Assembly (NCBI RefSeq): GCF_900102035.1
Contig: NZ_LT629689.1
Coordinates: 1,054,001 to 1,118,000 of the forward strand
DNA: 64,000 nucleotides
Direction: 5' to 3'
Origin: Pseudomonas extremaustralis
Lineage (GTDB): Bacteria > Pseudomonadota > Gammaproteobacteria > Pseudomonadales > Pseudomonadaceae
In this document: in pieces, positions 45,977-55,981 of the stretch
Layout: each line of letters opens with the position of its first letter
Position numbering within the stretch: the stretch's first letter is position 1
Notes under the pieces: model-generated
The model's input: only the letters and a program-made list of their open reading frames with translations
Told to the model about the DNA's origin: nothing
Database searches by the model: none
Translations under genes and position numbers: made by a program

Positions 45977-46073
45977 TAGGAGCGAGCTTGCTCGCGAAAA
46001 ACACCCAGGCAACGCGGACTCGCTGAAGCGCTGCATTATCGTTGACGATCTTCGCGGGCAAGCTCGCTCCTAC
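45977..46073. repeat. REPIN (family A) interrupted at its left end by IS copy 2
   Basis: Right arm CAAGCTCGCTCCTAC (ending 46073) pairs with the left arm TAGGAGCGAGCTTGC after the IS. The interior contains ATTATCGTTGACGATC, the reverse orientation of the interior of the other two units. The stop codon of the downstream permease gene (46070-46072) lies inside the right arm. Confidence 0.85.
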
Positions 46074-47392
46074 CGGGGATTTTGCGGGGCTGGGACAAAG
46101 CGCCTGGCCAGGAAGCCATAGAGCAAATACCCGAACGCCAGCACCAGCATCGCGCCAAACACCGCCGCTTCACCACACGCATAAATCGCATACAGCGAAT
46201 ACCCCACCGCCACCAGCACCACCAGCGTATTGCGCGCCTGCACCGACGGGCTGGCATGGGCCTTGTCCATCATCACCAGCAAGCCGGAGAGGGCGGTCAC
46301 GTAGGGCACCAGGTTGGTCACCACCGCCAGGTTCACCAGCTTGCTGAACTGTGCGCTGGCCGTGGGCGAGATGGTCGACAGGGCAATCAGACTCTGCAGC
46401 GTCGCACACGCCAGCAGCCCCAGTATCGGCGCGTTCGCCTGGCTGACCCGGCTGAAAAATCGCGGGAACAGACGCTGGTCCGCCGACATCTTGGCCGTCT
46501 GCGCCAAAGTGAATTGCCAGCCCAGCAGCGAGCCGATGCAGGCCACCACCGCCAGTGCCATGATCACCTTGCCGACCCCAGGGTTGAACAACTGCGTGTA
46601 GGCCAACGCAAACGGCGCCGAGGACGCGGCCAGTTCGGCGTTGGGGACGATGCCCTGAATCACCGCCGTCGATAGCACATACACCACGGCCACGCTCAGG
46701 GTGCCGAGCAGGCATGCCAGGGGCACGGTGCGTGTGGGGTTCTCGACGGCGTCATAGCCTTGGGCGGCCGTCTCCATGCCGAGAAACGCCCACAACGTCA
46801 GCGGAATACTCGCGCTGACGGCGTCCCACAGGTGCCGGTCGTGGGGGTTCCAGGCCGCGCTGAACACCTCGGGTTTGAACGAGAACCAGCCGATCACACA
46901 CAGCCCCGCCACCGGAATGATCACGCCCCACACCGTCACCACGCCGATGCGCCCGGTGATGCGCGGGCCACCGAAGTTGGCCGCGGCGGTCAGCCAGATC
47001 AACGCCAGGCTGCCGACGAACAACGGCAGCGGCCCAGTGCCCAGCCACGGAATAAACGCCGACAGGTAACCCACCGCCGAAATGGCGATCGCCACATTGG
47101 CGATGATCAGCGAGAGGAAATACAGAAACGAGCACATGAAGAACCCGGACTTGCCGTGGGCCTCTTCGGTGTACGCCGACATGCCGCCGCTGCGCGTACA
47201 GAACAGCCCACATTGGGCAAAGCCATAGGCAATCGCCATCGAACCGATTGCCGTGACCACCCACGACAGCAACGAAATCGCGCCCAACTGCGCCATGCTG
47301 GCGGGCAACATGACGATCCCCGAGCCCATCATGTTGATCGCCACCAGGGTGGTGAGACCCAGCAGGCTCATTTTTTTGCTTGGCTCGGCCAT
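46070..47392 (-). CDS. potE: PotE-like putrescine/ornithine antiporter (APC family)
   Basis: This 440-residue transporter has about 12 helices and resembles E. coli PotE along its length, for example NMMGSGIVMLPASMAQLG near the start, NFGGPRITGRI near 153, and NPGVGKVIMALAVVACIGSLLGWQFT near 270. PotE exchanges putrescine for ornithine or takes up putrescine with protons. AAGGAA precedes the ATG at 47392. No ornithine decarboxylase is adjacent. The stop codon lies in a REPIN arm. Confidence 0.78.
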   Translation of the reverse strand: MAEPSKKMSLLGLTTLVAINMMGSGIVMLPASMAQLGAISLLSWVVTAIGSMAIAYGFAQCGLFCTRSGGMSAYTEEAHGKSGFFMCSFLYFLSLIIANVAIAISAVGYLSAFIPWLGTGPLPLFVGSLALIWLTAAANFGGPRITGRIGVVTVWGVIIPVAGLCVIGWFSFKPEVFSAAWNPHDRHLWDAVSASIPLTLWAFLGMETAAQGYDAVENPTRTVPLACLLGTLSVAVVYVLSTAVIQGIVPNAELAASSAPFALAYTQLFNPGVGKVIMALAVVACIGSLLGWQFTLAQTAKMSADQRLFPRFFSRVSQANAPILGLLACATLQSLIALSTISPTASAQFSKLVNLAVVTNLVPYVTALSGLLVMMDKAHASPSVQARNTLVVLVAVGYSLYAIYACGEAAVFGAMLVLAFGYLLYGFLARRFVPAPQNPR

Positions 47393-47462
47393 TGGGGTTC
47401 CTTGGTGGTGGACGCGCGCAGAGCAGGCTAGCACGGCAATGCTGTATCGCCATGTCGCTGGA

Positions 47463-47894
47463 TCAAATGGTCGCTTGTGGCTGGAGGTGCAGTTCACCCC
47501 CGACGTCCTTGACCAACCCACTGGCCAGAAACAGCGGCACCAGGCGCTTATGCAACTGCGGCTCGACAAACTCTTTCACCGTGTCCAACGCCAGCGCACC
47601 ACTGGGCGGCAGCTCGGCCTTGGTGTACGACAACCAGGCCTTTTTCAACGCCATCAACACATCGCTGCCCGTAGTGGACGCGAAGCGGCGGTGGACGGGT
47701 TTCGCGTCGAAATGGAAGGTGTGCTGGAACTCGAAGCCGGTTTCGTTACCGCCACTGACAGTGCAACGGGTGCAGGTGCATGGGCCGTCGCCGAAGGCGC
47801 TGCGCAGGTAGGCGTTGAAGTCCACCACGGGTTTGAGTGACAGGCGCTTATCCACCTCGAACAGGTCCCCGGTCATTTTTTCGTCAGTGTTCAA
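47463..47894 (-). CDS. Hypothetical protein with CTCTRC cysteine cluster
   Basis: This protein of about 143 residues is of unknown function. It has a cysteine cluster PCTCTRC (about residue 39-45) and a FHFDAKPVHRRF stretch. A TTG at 47894 has GAGGAA at about 8 bases; an ATG at 47876 is the alternative start. It is transcribed toward potE with a 70-base gap, and diverges from the binding protein gene at 48059. Confidence 0.6.
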   Translation of the reverse strand: MNTDEKMTGDLFEVDKRLSLKPVVDFNAYLRSAFGDGPCTCTRCTVSGGNETGFEFQHTFHFDAKPVHRRFASTTGSDVLMALKKAWLSYTKAELPPSGALALDTVKEFVEPQLHKRLVPLFLASGLVKDVGGELHLQPQATI

Positions 47895-48058
47895 CGTCCA
47901 TTTCCTCGCAATGTGTGGCTGTTTTACAAAGCGCGGCACAATACCAGCCACGCGGCGTTTTAGGGATTATTTGCATAACAATAGATCCCGATATTCTTTT
48001 CCAGTCTTAAAAATCGTAGCTAGGCTCCATCACCTTCTTAAAAACGCGGCAGATCCCC

Positions 48059-49060
48059 ATGACTTTCAAGCGATCCTCCCTGACCCTGCTGGCGGCTGCG
48101 ACAGCCATGATCAGCCTTGGCGCCCAGGCCGAAGGCAAGATCAGCATCGCCCAGCAATTCGGTATCGGCTACCTGATCCTCGACGTGGTGCGCGACCAGC
48201 ACCTGATCGAAAAACACGGCAAGGAACAGGGCCTGGCTATCCAGGTGGAGTGGAACAGCATCTCAGGCGCGACCGCCATGAACGAATCGCTGCTGGCCGG
48301 CGCCCTGGACGTGGTCTCGGCCGGTGTGCCGCCGATGCTCACCCTGTGGGACCGTACCAAGGGCAAGCAGAACGTCAAGGCCATCGCTTCCCTGGGCTCG
48401 ATGCCCAACTACCTGCTGACCAACAACCCCAACGTGAAGACCCTCAAGGACTTCACCGAAAAAGACCGCATCGCCGTGCCGGCTGCCGGCGTGGGCTTCC
48501 AGTCGCGCACCTTGCAGATCGAAACCGCCAAGCAGTTCGGCGACGCCAACTACAAGAAATTCGACGACATCTCCATCAGCCTGGCCCACCCCGACGCCAC
48601 GGCGGCGTTGATTGCCGGCGGTTCGGAGATTAACTCGCATTTTTCCAGCCCGCCGTTCCAGTACCAGGAACTGTTGAATCCCAACGTGCACAAGGTGCTC
48701 AGTTCCTACGACATCCTTGGCGGGCAGGCCACCTTTAACGTGCTCTACACCACGCAGAAATTCCACGACGAAAACCCCAAGACCTACAAGGCGTTCTACG
48801 ACGCGCTGGCCGAAGCCGAGCAGATCATCAAGGCCGACAAACCCGCCGCCGCCAAGGCGTACATCCGCGTCGAGCAGTCGAAGTTGCCGCTGGACCTGGT
48901 GGAGAAAATCGTCCAGGACCCGGAAATCGACTTCACCATCGTGCCCCAGCGTACCTATATCTATGCCGAGAAATTGCAGGCGTTGGGGGTGTTGAAAAAC
49001 AAGGCGGCGAGTTGGAAGGATTACTTCTTCGAAGAGGCCCATGGGGGGGACGGTAGCTGA
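48059..49060 (+). CDS. ABC transporter periplasmic binding protein (nitrate/sulfonate/taurine type)
   Basis: This 333-residue protein has a signal peptide cut after GAQA (about 24) and a NMT1/SsuA-type fold. It contains SGATAMNESLLAGALDVVSAG near residue 63 and the domain-hinge segments of sulfonate binding proteins. No permease or ATPase is adjacent, so it is an orphan that may serve a transporter elsewhere. It is convergent with the AraC regulator gene. Confidence 0.78.
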   Translation: MTFKRSSLTLLAAATAMISLGAQAEGKISIAQQFGIGYLILDVVRDQHLIEKHGKEQGLAIQVEWNSISGATAMNESLLAGALDVVSAGVPPMLTLWDRTKGKQNVKAIASLGSMPNYLLTNNPNVKTLKDFTEKDRIAVPAAGVGFQSRTLQIETAKQFGDANYKKFDDISISLAHPDATAALIAGGSEINSHFSSPPFQYQELLNPNVHKVLSSYDILGGQATFNVLYTTQKFHDENPKTYKAFYDALAEAEQIIKADKPAAAKAYIRVEQSKLPLDLVEKIVQDPEIDFTIVPQRTYIYAEKLQALGVLKNKAASWKDYFFEEAHGGDGS

Positions 49061-49093
49061 TAACCCTCCGAAACCCATCTACGGGAGGGAGTG

Positions 49094-49882
49094 TCAGCGG
49101 AAAAACTCCCCTGGCGTGGCATCGAACTGCTGGCGAAACGCATTGATAAACGCCGAGGTGGATTCATATCCGCAACCCAGCGCCACATCCGTGACGCGCT
49201 CGCCTTGCTCCAGGGCGGGCAGGGCGCTCAGCAGGCGCAGGCGTTGGCGCCAGGCGCGGAAGGTCAGGCCGGTGTCGCTCAGGAACAGCCGGCTGAGGGT
49301 TTTCTCGCTGACCGCGAGTTTGCGGCTCCAATCCCCCAGCGTCGTCTGCTGCTCCGGGTGCAGATTCAAACTGCGATAGATCTGCCGCAAGCGCGCATCC
49401 AGCGGTAATGGCAGCATCAGGTCCACCTGGGGCGCGGCGGCCAATTGGTCCAGCAGCACCTGGGCCAGCCTGCCGTCCGGGCCGTCCTCGGTGTACTCCA
49501 CCGGCACCTCGCTGAAGCTGCGGATCAACTCGCGCAGCAAGTTGCTCACCTCCAATACATGACAATGCTCGGCCGCCCATGTGGTCACGTTGCAGTCCAA
49601 GTACAGGCTGCGCATTTCCGTATGGGGCGAGCTGTACACCCGGTGCGGCATGCCGGCGGGAATCCACACCGCGCGCTGTGGCGGGGCGACGAAGCGCCCG
49701 GCGCTGGTCTGGATCTCCAGCACCCCGGAAATCGCGTAGGACAATTGCACCCACGGGTGGCTGTGCCGACGGGTCAGCGCACGGTTGGGCAGCGATTCAG
49801 TGCGCCCATAGACTGGCCGAGGCAGGCTGGACAGCCCGGGAATGCTGCGGCGCACGGTGTTGGCATGTCCTTTAGGCGGCAT
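49094..49882 (-). CDS. AraC-family transcriptional regulator
   Basis: This 262-residue regulator has an N-terminal cupin-like sensing part (RRHSHPWVQLSYAISGVLEI, about 38-57, and WIPAGMPHRVY) and a C-terminal double helix-turn-helix (VSEKTLSRLFLSDTGLTFRAW, and DVALGCGYESTSAFINAFRQ). This resembles NimR/YdeC-type regulators, which control an adjacent divergent exporter. It diverges from the symporter gene at 49969 with 86 bases between, so that gene is the likely target. Confidence 0.85.
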   Translation of the reverse strand: MPPKGHANTVRRSIPGLSSLPRPVYGRTESLPNRALTRRHSHPWVQLSYAISGVLEIQTSAGRFVAPPQRAVWIPAGMPHRVYSSPHTEMRSLYLDCNVTTWAAEHCHVLEVSNLLRELIRSFSEVPVEYTEDGPDGRLAQVLLDQLAAAPQVDLMLPLPLDARLRQIYRSLNLHPEQQTTLGDWSRKLAVSEKTLSRLFLSDTGLTFRAWRQRLRLLSALPALEQGERVTDVALGCGYESTSAFINAFRQQFDATPGEFFR

Positions 49883-49968
49883 TTACTGGCTCATTGGCGT
49901 TAGTCGGTAACAAGTGGTTACGTTAGAGTCGCCAAGACGCTCTTGGCAACCCCCCGGATGATCTGCTT

Positions 49969-50967
49969 ATGACTCGCCCCCGTTTTCTGCCCGACAACTT
50001 CACCCTGACGTTGCTCGCCACGGTGATCCTCGCTTCCCTGCTGCCCGCCAGCGGCCAGACCGCCGTGGCCTTCGGCTGGGTGACCAACCTGGCGATCGCG
50101 CTGCTGTTTTTCCTGCACGGTGCCAAGCTGTCGCGCCAGGCCATCGTCGCCGGCGCCGGCCACTGGCGTTTGCACCTGCTGGTGTTCAGCCTGACCTTTG
50201 TACTGTTCCCGCTGCTGGGGCTGGCGCTCAAGCCGGTGTTGTCGCCGCTGATCGGCAAAGACCTGTACATGGGCATGCTCTACCTCTGCGCGCTGCCGGC
50301 CACGGTGCAATCGGCGATTGCCTTCACCTCGTTGGCGCGCGGCAATATCCCTGCGGCGATCTGCAGCGCGGCGGCTTCCAGTCTGTTCGGGATTTTCCTC
50401 ACGCCGTTGCTGGTGACGCTGTTGCTCAATGTGCACGGCGAGGGCGGTTCCACCGTGGACGCGATCCTGAAAATCAGCGTGCAACTGCTGCTGCCGTTTA
50501 TCGCCGGGCAGATCGCTCGCCGTTGGATCGGCGAGTGGGTCGGCCGTAATAAAGCCTGGCTGAAGTTCGTCGACCAGGGTTCGATCCTGCTGGTGGTGTA
50601 CGGCGCGTTCAGCGAAGCGGTCAATGAAGGCATCTGGCACCAGATCCCGCTGTGGGAACTGGGCGGGCTGGTCGTCGCCTGCTGCGTGTTGCTCGCCCTG
50701 GTGCTGGTGGCGTCCACGGTGCTGGGCAAGGCGTTCGGTTTCAACCAGGAAGACCGCATCACCATCCTGTTCTGCGGTTCGAAGAAAAGCCTGGCCACCG
50801 GTGTGCCGATGGCCCAGGTGCTGTTCGCCGGAGCGACCATGGGGGTGCTGATCCTGCCCTTGATGTTGTTTCACCAGATTCAGTTGATGGTGTGTGCGGC
50901 CTTGGCGCAGCGTTATGCCAACCGCCCGGAGTCGATCCCGGAACTGATGGGACAGGTCGATCCTTGA
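49969..50967 (+). CDS. Bile acid:sodium symporter family protein (BASS/SBF-like)
   Basis: This 332-residue membrane protein has about ten helices and the SBF-like signature, including [20 protein letters not shown] near residue 37 and [19 protein letters not shown] near 265. Bacterial members move organic anions with sodium. The gene follows the divergent AraC regulator. The substrate is unknown. Confidence 0.83.
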   Translation: MTRPRFLPDNFTLTLLATVILASLLPASGQTAVAFGWVTNLAIALLFFLHGAKLSRQAIVAGAGHWRLHLLVFSLTFVLFPLLGLALKPVLSPLIGKDLYMGMLYLCALPATVQSAIAFTSLARGNIPAAICSAAASSLFGIFLTPLLVTLLLNVHGEGGSTVDAILKISVQLLLPFIAGQIARRWIGEWVGRNKAWLKFVDQGSILLVVYGAFSEAVNEGIWHQIPLWELGGLVVACCVLLALVLVASTVLGKAFGFNQEDRITILFCGSKKSLATGVPMAQVLFAGATMGVLILPLMLFHQIQLMVCAALAQRYANRPESIPELMGQVDP

Positions 50968-51055
50968 AGCGTCGTGTTACTATTTTTCCGCGCAACTCAA
51001 GGGTCGGCACTGGGTCGGCTTGATCTGCGCGGAAACTGAGTACGACAACCTGTCA

Positions 51056-52240
51056 ATGACCCTTTCAACTGCAACTCCCCAAGCCAATTGGCAACCGGTC
51101 ATCGCCCTGGCGCTGGCCGCGTTTGTGTTCAACACCACCGAATTCGTGCCCGTCGGGCTGCTCAGCGCCATCGGCGCCAGCTTTGACATGCCCATCGCCA
51201 GCGTTGGCCTGATGCTCACCATCTATGCGTGGATCGTGTCCCTGACCTCGCTGCCGGTGATGCTGCTGACCCGTAACGTCGAACGGCGCAAATTGCTGAT
51301 CGTGCTGTTCGGCCTGTTTATCGCCAGCCATATCCTCTCCAGCGTCGCCACCAGTTTCGGCATCCTGATGCTCAGCCGGGTTGGCATCGCCTTGTCCCAT
51401 GCGTTGTTCTGGTCGATCACTGCATCCCTGGCGGTGCGCCTGGCGCCGGCGGGCAAGCAGGTGCAAGCCCTCGGCCTGCTGGCCACCGGCACCTCGCTCG
51501 CGATGGTCTTGGGCATCCCCCTCGGGCGCCTGCTCGGCGAAGCCATGGGCTGGCGCACCACGTTCCTGGTGATCGGCGCGTTCGCCGCTGTCCTGGTGTT
51601 CTGGCTGGCGCGCACCTTGCCGCTGCTGCCGAGCCAGAACTCCGGCTCGCTGCGCAGCCTGCCACTGCTGTTCAAGCGCCCGGCGCTGGTAGCGCTGTAC
51701 GTGCTCACCGCGATGACAGTGACCGCGCAATTCACTGCCTACAGCTACATCGAACCGTTCGTCGAAGGCGTGGCGGGTATGAGTGGCAGCACGGTCACTT
51801 TGATCCTTTTGGTGTTCGGCGGCGCGGGCGTCATCGGCTCGCTGCTGTTCAGCCTGGTGCACCGTTTCAACCCCCACTTATTCGTGGTCGGCACGGTGTT
51901 CCTGCTGGCAGCGTGCCTGGCGCTGCTGCTGCCATTGAGCGGTGCCGAATCCTACCTGGTGATCCTGAGCATCGTCTGGGGCATGGCGATCATGGGCTTC
52001 GGCCTGGCCATGCAATCCAAGGTGCTGGTACTGGCCCCGGACGCCACCGATGTGGCCATGGCGATGTTCTCCGGCATCTACAACATCGGCATTGGCGGCG
52101 GCGCGTTGATGGGCAGTTGGGTCGGCAGCCACTTCGGCTTCGCCTGGATCGGCGCGGCCGGCGGCTTGCTGGCGGCGGTCGCCTTGATCGGATACTGCCT
52201 GGCGATCCGGCGGTTTGGGACGGGTGTGATGCAACACTGA
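51056..52240 (+). CDS. sotB: MFS sugar efflux transporter SotB
   Basis: This 394-residue transporter has 12 helices and is close to E. coli SotB in several blocks: [17 protein letters not shown] near residue 17, [22 protein letters not shown] near 75, and [23 protein letters not shown] near 330. SotB exports arabinose-type sugars and IPTG. The ATG at 51056 starts family homology. A family B REPIN follows. Confidence 0.85.
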   Translation: MTLSTATPQANWQPVIALALAAFVFNTTEFVPVGLLSAIGASFDMPIASVGLMLTIYAWIVSLTSLPVMLLTRNVERRKLLIVLFGLFIASHILSSVATSFGILMLSRVGIALSHALFWSITASLAVRLAPAGKQVQALGLLATGTSLAMVLGIPLGRLLGEAMGWRTTFLVIGAFAAVLVFWLARTLPLLPSQNSGSLRSLPLLFKRPALVALYVLTAMTVTAQFTAYSYIEPFVEGVAGMSGSTVTLILLVFGGAGVIGSLLFSLVHRFNPHLFVVGTVFLLAACLALLLPLSGAESYLVILSIVWGMAIMGFGLAMQSKVLVLAPDATDVAMAMFSGIYNIGIGGGALMGSWVGSHFGFAWIGAAGGLLAAVALIGYCLAIRRFGTGVMQH

Positions 52241-52243
52241 TAG

Positions 52244-52330
52244 GTGGAAGGGGCTTGCTCCCGATGGCGGTGGGTCAGGCAATACTTTGGTGACTGACAC
52301 CTTGCTATCGGGAGCAAGCCCCCTCCCACA
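52244..52330. repeat. REPIN-like inverted pair (family B)
   Basis: Arms GGGGCTTGCTCCCGAT and ATCGGGAGCAAGCCCC face each other across about 40 bases that resemble the interior of the element at 63694-63782 (GTCAG-CAATAC … TGACTGA). A further single arm-like motif lies near 52424. Confidence 0.8.
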
Positions 52331-52445
52331 TTTGACCGGGTTCGGCGTCCGGTCTCAGGTCGGCTATGAAGCTGCTTTGGCCTTTGATCTGGGGCTGGGC
52401 CGGCTGATACACACAGATCCCATTGTGGAAGGGGGCTTGGCCGAG

Positions 52446-53390
52446 TCAGGGTTGCCAAGTGTCGACATCCTTGGCGTCCACCGCCTTGGGCAATAACCCC
52501 GCCTTGAAAAACGCATCGGCGATCTTCTGCTGTTCGCCCAATTGATCAATCGTCACTGGCTGCACCTGATAGCTGCGGTGCGCATTGGCCGCTTCCACGG
52601 TGGCCAGATCCAGGTTGCCCCACAACGGTCCGAGCACTTTCGCCGCTTCCTGCGGGTGGGTTTTCACCCATTGGCCGGTTTTTTCCAATTGCGCGTACAC
52701 CACTTTCAACACCTCGGGATGGGCCTTGGCGTAGGGCGTGCCGGTCAGGTAGTAACGCTTGTAGCTGGCCAGTCCCGCGCCATCCGCCAGGGTGCGGGTG
52801 GGCAGTTGGCGCTGCACGCTGGTGAGGAAGGGTTCCCAGGTGACCCACGCATCCACCTTGTTGTTCTCGAAGGCCGCGCGGCCATCGGCCGGCGACAGAT
52901 AGGCCGGCTCGATATCCGAGAACGCCAGCCCTGCCTTGGCCAACGCAGCGATCAGCAAATAGTGGGTGCCGGCGGCTTTGGTCAGCGCGATTTTCTTGCC
53001 TTTCAACTCCACCAGTTGCTGGATCGGCGAATCCTTGCGCACCACGATGGCCTGGGCCGAAGGCGAGGGCGCTTCCTGGGCAAAGTAGGTGAGTTTGGCC
53101 TGGGCCGCCTGCGCGAAGATCGGCACGGTGTCGGCCACGTCGGCGCTGATGTCCACGTTGCCCACGTTCAGCGCCTCCAGTAACGGCAGACCGCTGGGGA
53201 ATTCATGCCAGGACACATCGATATGGTCGGCCTTCAGGGCTTTTTCCAGGGTGCCCTGGGTCTTGAGCAGGGTGATCAGGGTCGAGGATTTCTGGTAACC
53301 GATGCGCAGGGTTTCCTGGGCATCGGCACTCACGGCGATGGAAAAAGCCAGCAACCCTAATACCGCAGCGAGGGGACGACGAATGGACAT
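52446..53390 (-). CDS. Aliphatic sulfonate ABC transporter binding protein (SsuA-like)
   Basis: This 314-residue periplasmic protein has a signal peptide cut after ADAQ (about 24) and an SsuA-type fold (LRIGYQKSSTLITLLKTQG, WHEFPSGLPLLEALNVGNVD, ADVADTVPIF). It is a clear paralogue of the divergent protein at 53636. No transport genes follow it on its own strand. The ATG at 53390 gives a standard signal sequence; an upstream TTG is possible. Confidence 0.85.
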   Translation of the reverse strand: MSIRRPLAAVLGLLAFSIAVSADAQETLRIGYQKSSTLITLLKTQGTLEKALKADHIDVSWHEFPSGLPLLEALNVGNVDISADVADTVPIFAQAAQAKLTYFAQEAPSPSAQAIVVRKDSPIQQLVELKGKKIALTKAAGTHYLLIAALAKAGLAFSDIEPAYLSPADGRAAFENNKVDAWVTWEPFLTSVQRQLPTRTLADGAGLASYKRYYLTGTPYAKAHPEVLKVVYAQLEKTGQWVKTHPQEAAKVLGPLWGNLDLATVEAANAHRSYQVQPVTIDQLGEQQKIADAFFKAGLLPKAVDAKDVDTWQP

Positions 53391-53429
53391 GGCGCGCTCG
53401 ATCTTCAACGAAATAGTGCTGAGCTTAAT

Positions 53430-53464
53430 GATCTAAAAACGATTCTATAAATAATTTTTAGATC
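53430..53464. promoter_or_regulatory. AT-rich spacer with a long inverted repeat between two binding-protein genes
   Basis: GATCTAAAAA (53430-53439) and TTTTTAGATC (53455-53464) are perfect inverted arms in an AT-rich 245-base spacer between the divergent SsuA-like genes. It is a candidate operator or promoter element for control by sulfur supply. No regulator gene is adjacent. Confidence 0.5.
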
Positions 53465-53635
53465 TTAGCTTAGGGCACTTTTCCCGCGATCCGATCAATC
53501 GGACATAACCATAGAATTATATGGTTCTTTCATAATCACTCGACCTTAATATAATCGAATTAACTTTTACGCCAGGTCTTATGTCGTCTTTTGGCATATG
53601 CAGCTGGCTCCCTCACTTTCACGCCAAGGCCTTTC

Positions 53636-54574
53636 ATGACGCTGAAAAAACTGATCGCCGCTGCCAGCCTGCTGTTCGTCGCCGCAGCGGCCCATGCGCA
53701 ACAAACCCTGGATATCAGCTACCAGCGCTCGTCCACCTTATGGATTCTGCTCAAGCAAAACGGCGAGCTGGAACAGCGCCTCAAGCCCCTGGGGTTCAGC
53801 GTCAATTGGCATGAATTCAGCACCGGCCTGCTCAGCTCGCTTAACGCCGGTAGCGTCGACTTACATGCCGACGTCGCCGACGCCTTCGCGCTGTTCACCC
53901 AGGCCGCCGATGCACCGCTGACTTACTACGCCCAGGAAAACGCTTCCCCCGGCGCCCAGGCGATCATCGTGCAGGACGCGTCGCCGATCCACAGCGTTGC
54001 CGACCTCAAGGGCAAGACCGTCGCCGTGTCCAAGGGCTCGGGCAGCAACTTCCTGCTGATCTCTGCCTTGAACAAAGCCGGCCTGACCCTGGCCGACATC
54101 ACCCCGCGCTACCTCGAAGCCCCGGACGGCGGCGCGGCATTCGCCAATGGCAGCGTGGACGCCTGGGTGATCTGGGACCCGTTCTACGCCACCCAGCAAC
54201 TCGATCACCACGTGCGCGTGATCGCCGACGGCAGCGACGGCCTGGCCCATTACAACCGTTTCTACCTGGCCACGACCGCCTTTGCCAAAGCCCATCCGGA
54301 CGTGCTGCAAGTCACCTTCGACACCCTGCGCGAGACCGGCCAGTGGGTCAAAGCCCACCCCAAAGAGGCGGCTGAAATCCTCGGCCCGCTGTGGGGCAAT
54401 ATCGCCCCGGCCACGGTGGAGCGCGCCAATAGCCGGCGTAGCTACGACATCATCCCGGTCAAGGTGGCCAACCTCGCCGAGCAGCAACGCATCGCCGACA
54501 CCTACTACGCCGCCAAGCTGATCCCCAAACCGCTGAACATCAACGACATCACCGTATGGACGCCTAAGCCATGA
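53636..54574 (+). CDS. Aliphatic sulfonate ABC transporter binding protein (SsuA-like)
   Basis: This 312-residue periplasmic protein has a signal peptide cut after AHAQ (about 22) and an SsuA fold (LDISYQRSSTLWILLKQNG, VNWHEFSTGLLSSLNAGSVD). It overlaps the flavin monooxygenase gene by four bases, so the two work together. It is paralogous to the protein encoded at 52446-53390 on the other strand. The ATG at 53636 begins the signal sequence MTLKKLIAAASLL. Confidence 0.87.
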   Translation: MTLKKLIAAASLLFVAAAAHAQQTLDISYQRSSTLWILLKQNGELEQRLKPLGFSVNWHEFSTGLLSSLNAGSVDLHADVADAFALFTQAADAPLTYYAQENASPGAQAIIVQDASPIHSVADLKGKTVAVSKGSGSNFLLISALNKAGLTLADITPRYLEAPDGGAAFANGSVDAWVIWDPFYATQQLDHHVRVIADGSDGLAHYNRFYLATTAFAKAHPDVLQVTFDTLRETGQWVKAHPKEAAEILGPLWGNIAPATVERANSRRSYDIIPVKVANLAEQQRIADTYYAAKLIPKPLNINDITVWTPKP

Positions 54575-55896
54575 GCCGCCAACTTCATCTGTCTGCCTTC
54601 CTGTTGAGCGGGCCAGTGGTGCACAGCCACGCGGTGTGGCGTCACCCGCAAACCCTGGGCAACTACCTCGACCCCGAGTACTACGCGCGCGTCGCCAAGG
54701 TGGTGGAGGAGGGGTTGTTCGACTTCCTGTTCTTCGCCGACCGCCTGGCCGTGGGCGACCAGATGGGCGGCTCCCGCGAGCTCGCCTTGCGTTACGGCGC
54801 CCAGGACGCCACGCGCCTGGACCCGTTGCCGATCCTGTCCTATCTGGTCGGCCAGACCAGCAAGCTGGGCCTGGGCGCCACCCGTTCCACCACCTATTAC
54901 GAACCGGCGCACATCGCCCGCGAATTCGCCACCCTCGACCACCTGTCCAAGGGCCGCGCGGCGTGGAATATCGTCACCTCGATGAACGACAGCGAAGGGC
55001 GCCTGTTCGGCAAGGACAAGCACCTGGAACACGACCTGCGCTACGACCGCGCCGATGAGTTCGTCGAGGTCGCGCTCAAGCTCTGGAACAGCTGGGGCAA
55101 GGGTGCGCTGAAGCTGGATCGCGAGAGCGGGGTGCTGGCCGACCCGACACTGATCCGTTCGGTGCAGCACCAGGGCGAATGGTTCAAGGTCGAAGGCCCG
55201 CTGAACATTCCGCGCACGCCCCAGGGGCGACCGGTGCTGATCCAGGCAGGTTCCTCCGGGCGCGGCCGGCGCTTCGGGGCACGCTGGGCCGAGGCGATTT
55301 TCACCATTCACCCGCACCTGGCGGCCATGCGTGCATTTCGCGATGACGTGCGTGCCCAAGTGGTACAGCAAGGTCGCGACGCGGACAGCTGCAAGGTGTT
55401 GACGGCGGTGATGCCGTTCATTGGCGGCAGCGAGGCCGAAGCCCGTGCCAAGCGCGACCGCCACAACGCCCTGGCGCGGCCCGAACTGGGCCTGGTGACC
55501 TTGGCCTCGCAGCTGAATGTTGACCTGTCGCCGTTCGCGCTGAGCGACACCCTGGCGCAAATCGCCCAGTCGCCACTGATTCACCCGGCCGCCGCGGAAA
55601 AACTCTTGATGCAAGGCCCGGACACCACCCTGGAACAACTGGGCCGCATCTTCGCCAGCAGCGTGCGCGTGCCGCAACTGGTGGGCACTGGTGCGCAGAT
55701 CGCCGACCAACTGGCCGAACTGTTCGAGCAGGGCGGTTGCGACGGCTTTGTGATTTCACCGGCGTACCTGCCGGGTTCGTTCACCGAATTTGTCGAGAGT
55801 GTGATTCCGCATTTGCAGCGCAAGGGTTTGTTCCGCAAGGCCTATGAAGGGTCGACGTTGCGTGAGCATTTGGGGTTGGGGGCGTTGAGCGACTGA
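54571..55896 (+). CDS. Flavin-dependent monooxygenase, LLM class (NtaA/SnaA/DszA type)
   Basis: This 441-residue reduced-flavin monooxygenase belongs to the bacterial luciferase-like superfamily, NtaA/SnaA/SoxA branch. It contains LFDFLFFADRLAVGD near 50, STTYYEPAHIAREFATLDHLSKGRAAWNIVTS near 112, and VLIQAGSSGRGRRFGARWAEAIF near 225. It probably oxidises a sulfonate, sulfone or similar organosulfur compound and needs a separate flavin reductase, which is not in the cluster. It is coupled to the upstream binding protein gene. Confidence 0.85.
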   Translation: MSRQLHLSAFLLSGPVVHSHAVWRHPQTLGNYLDPEYYARVAKVVEEGLFDFLFFADRLAVGDQMGGSRELALRYGAQDATRLDPLPILSYLVGQTSKLGLGATRSTTYYEPAHIAREFATLDHLSKGRAAWNIVTSMNDSEGRLFGKDKHLEHDLRYDRADEFVEVALKLWNSWGKGALKLDRESGVLADPTLIRSVQHQGEWFKVEGPLNIPRTPQGRPVLIQAGSSGRGRRFGARWAEAIFTIHPHLAAMRAFRDDVRAQVVQQGRDADSCKVLTAVMPFIGGSEAEARAKRDRHNALARPELGLVTLASQLNVDLSPFALSDTLAQIAQSPLIHPAAAEKLLMQGPDTTLEQLGRIFASSVRVPQLVGTGAQIADQLAELFEQGGCDGFVISPAYLPGSFTEFVESVIPHLQRKGLFRKAYEGSTLREHLGLGALSD

Positions 55897-55898
55897 CG

Positions 55899-55922
55899 TT
55901 GTGGCAAGCCCGCTCGCCACAA
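55899..55922. repeat. Hairpin between monooxygenase and Tat binding-protein genes
   Basis: A 7-bp stem TTGTGGC/GCCACAA with a 10-base loop and no T run. It may be a REP-like remnant or may reduce read-through within the operon. Confidence 0.5.
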
Positions 55923-55981
55923 GCCGCACCCACCGCCTTCACCGCTACAACCAAGTACATCAATCAAAAGGGATATTGTTC

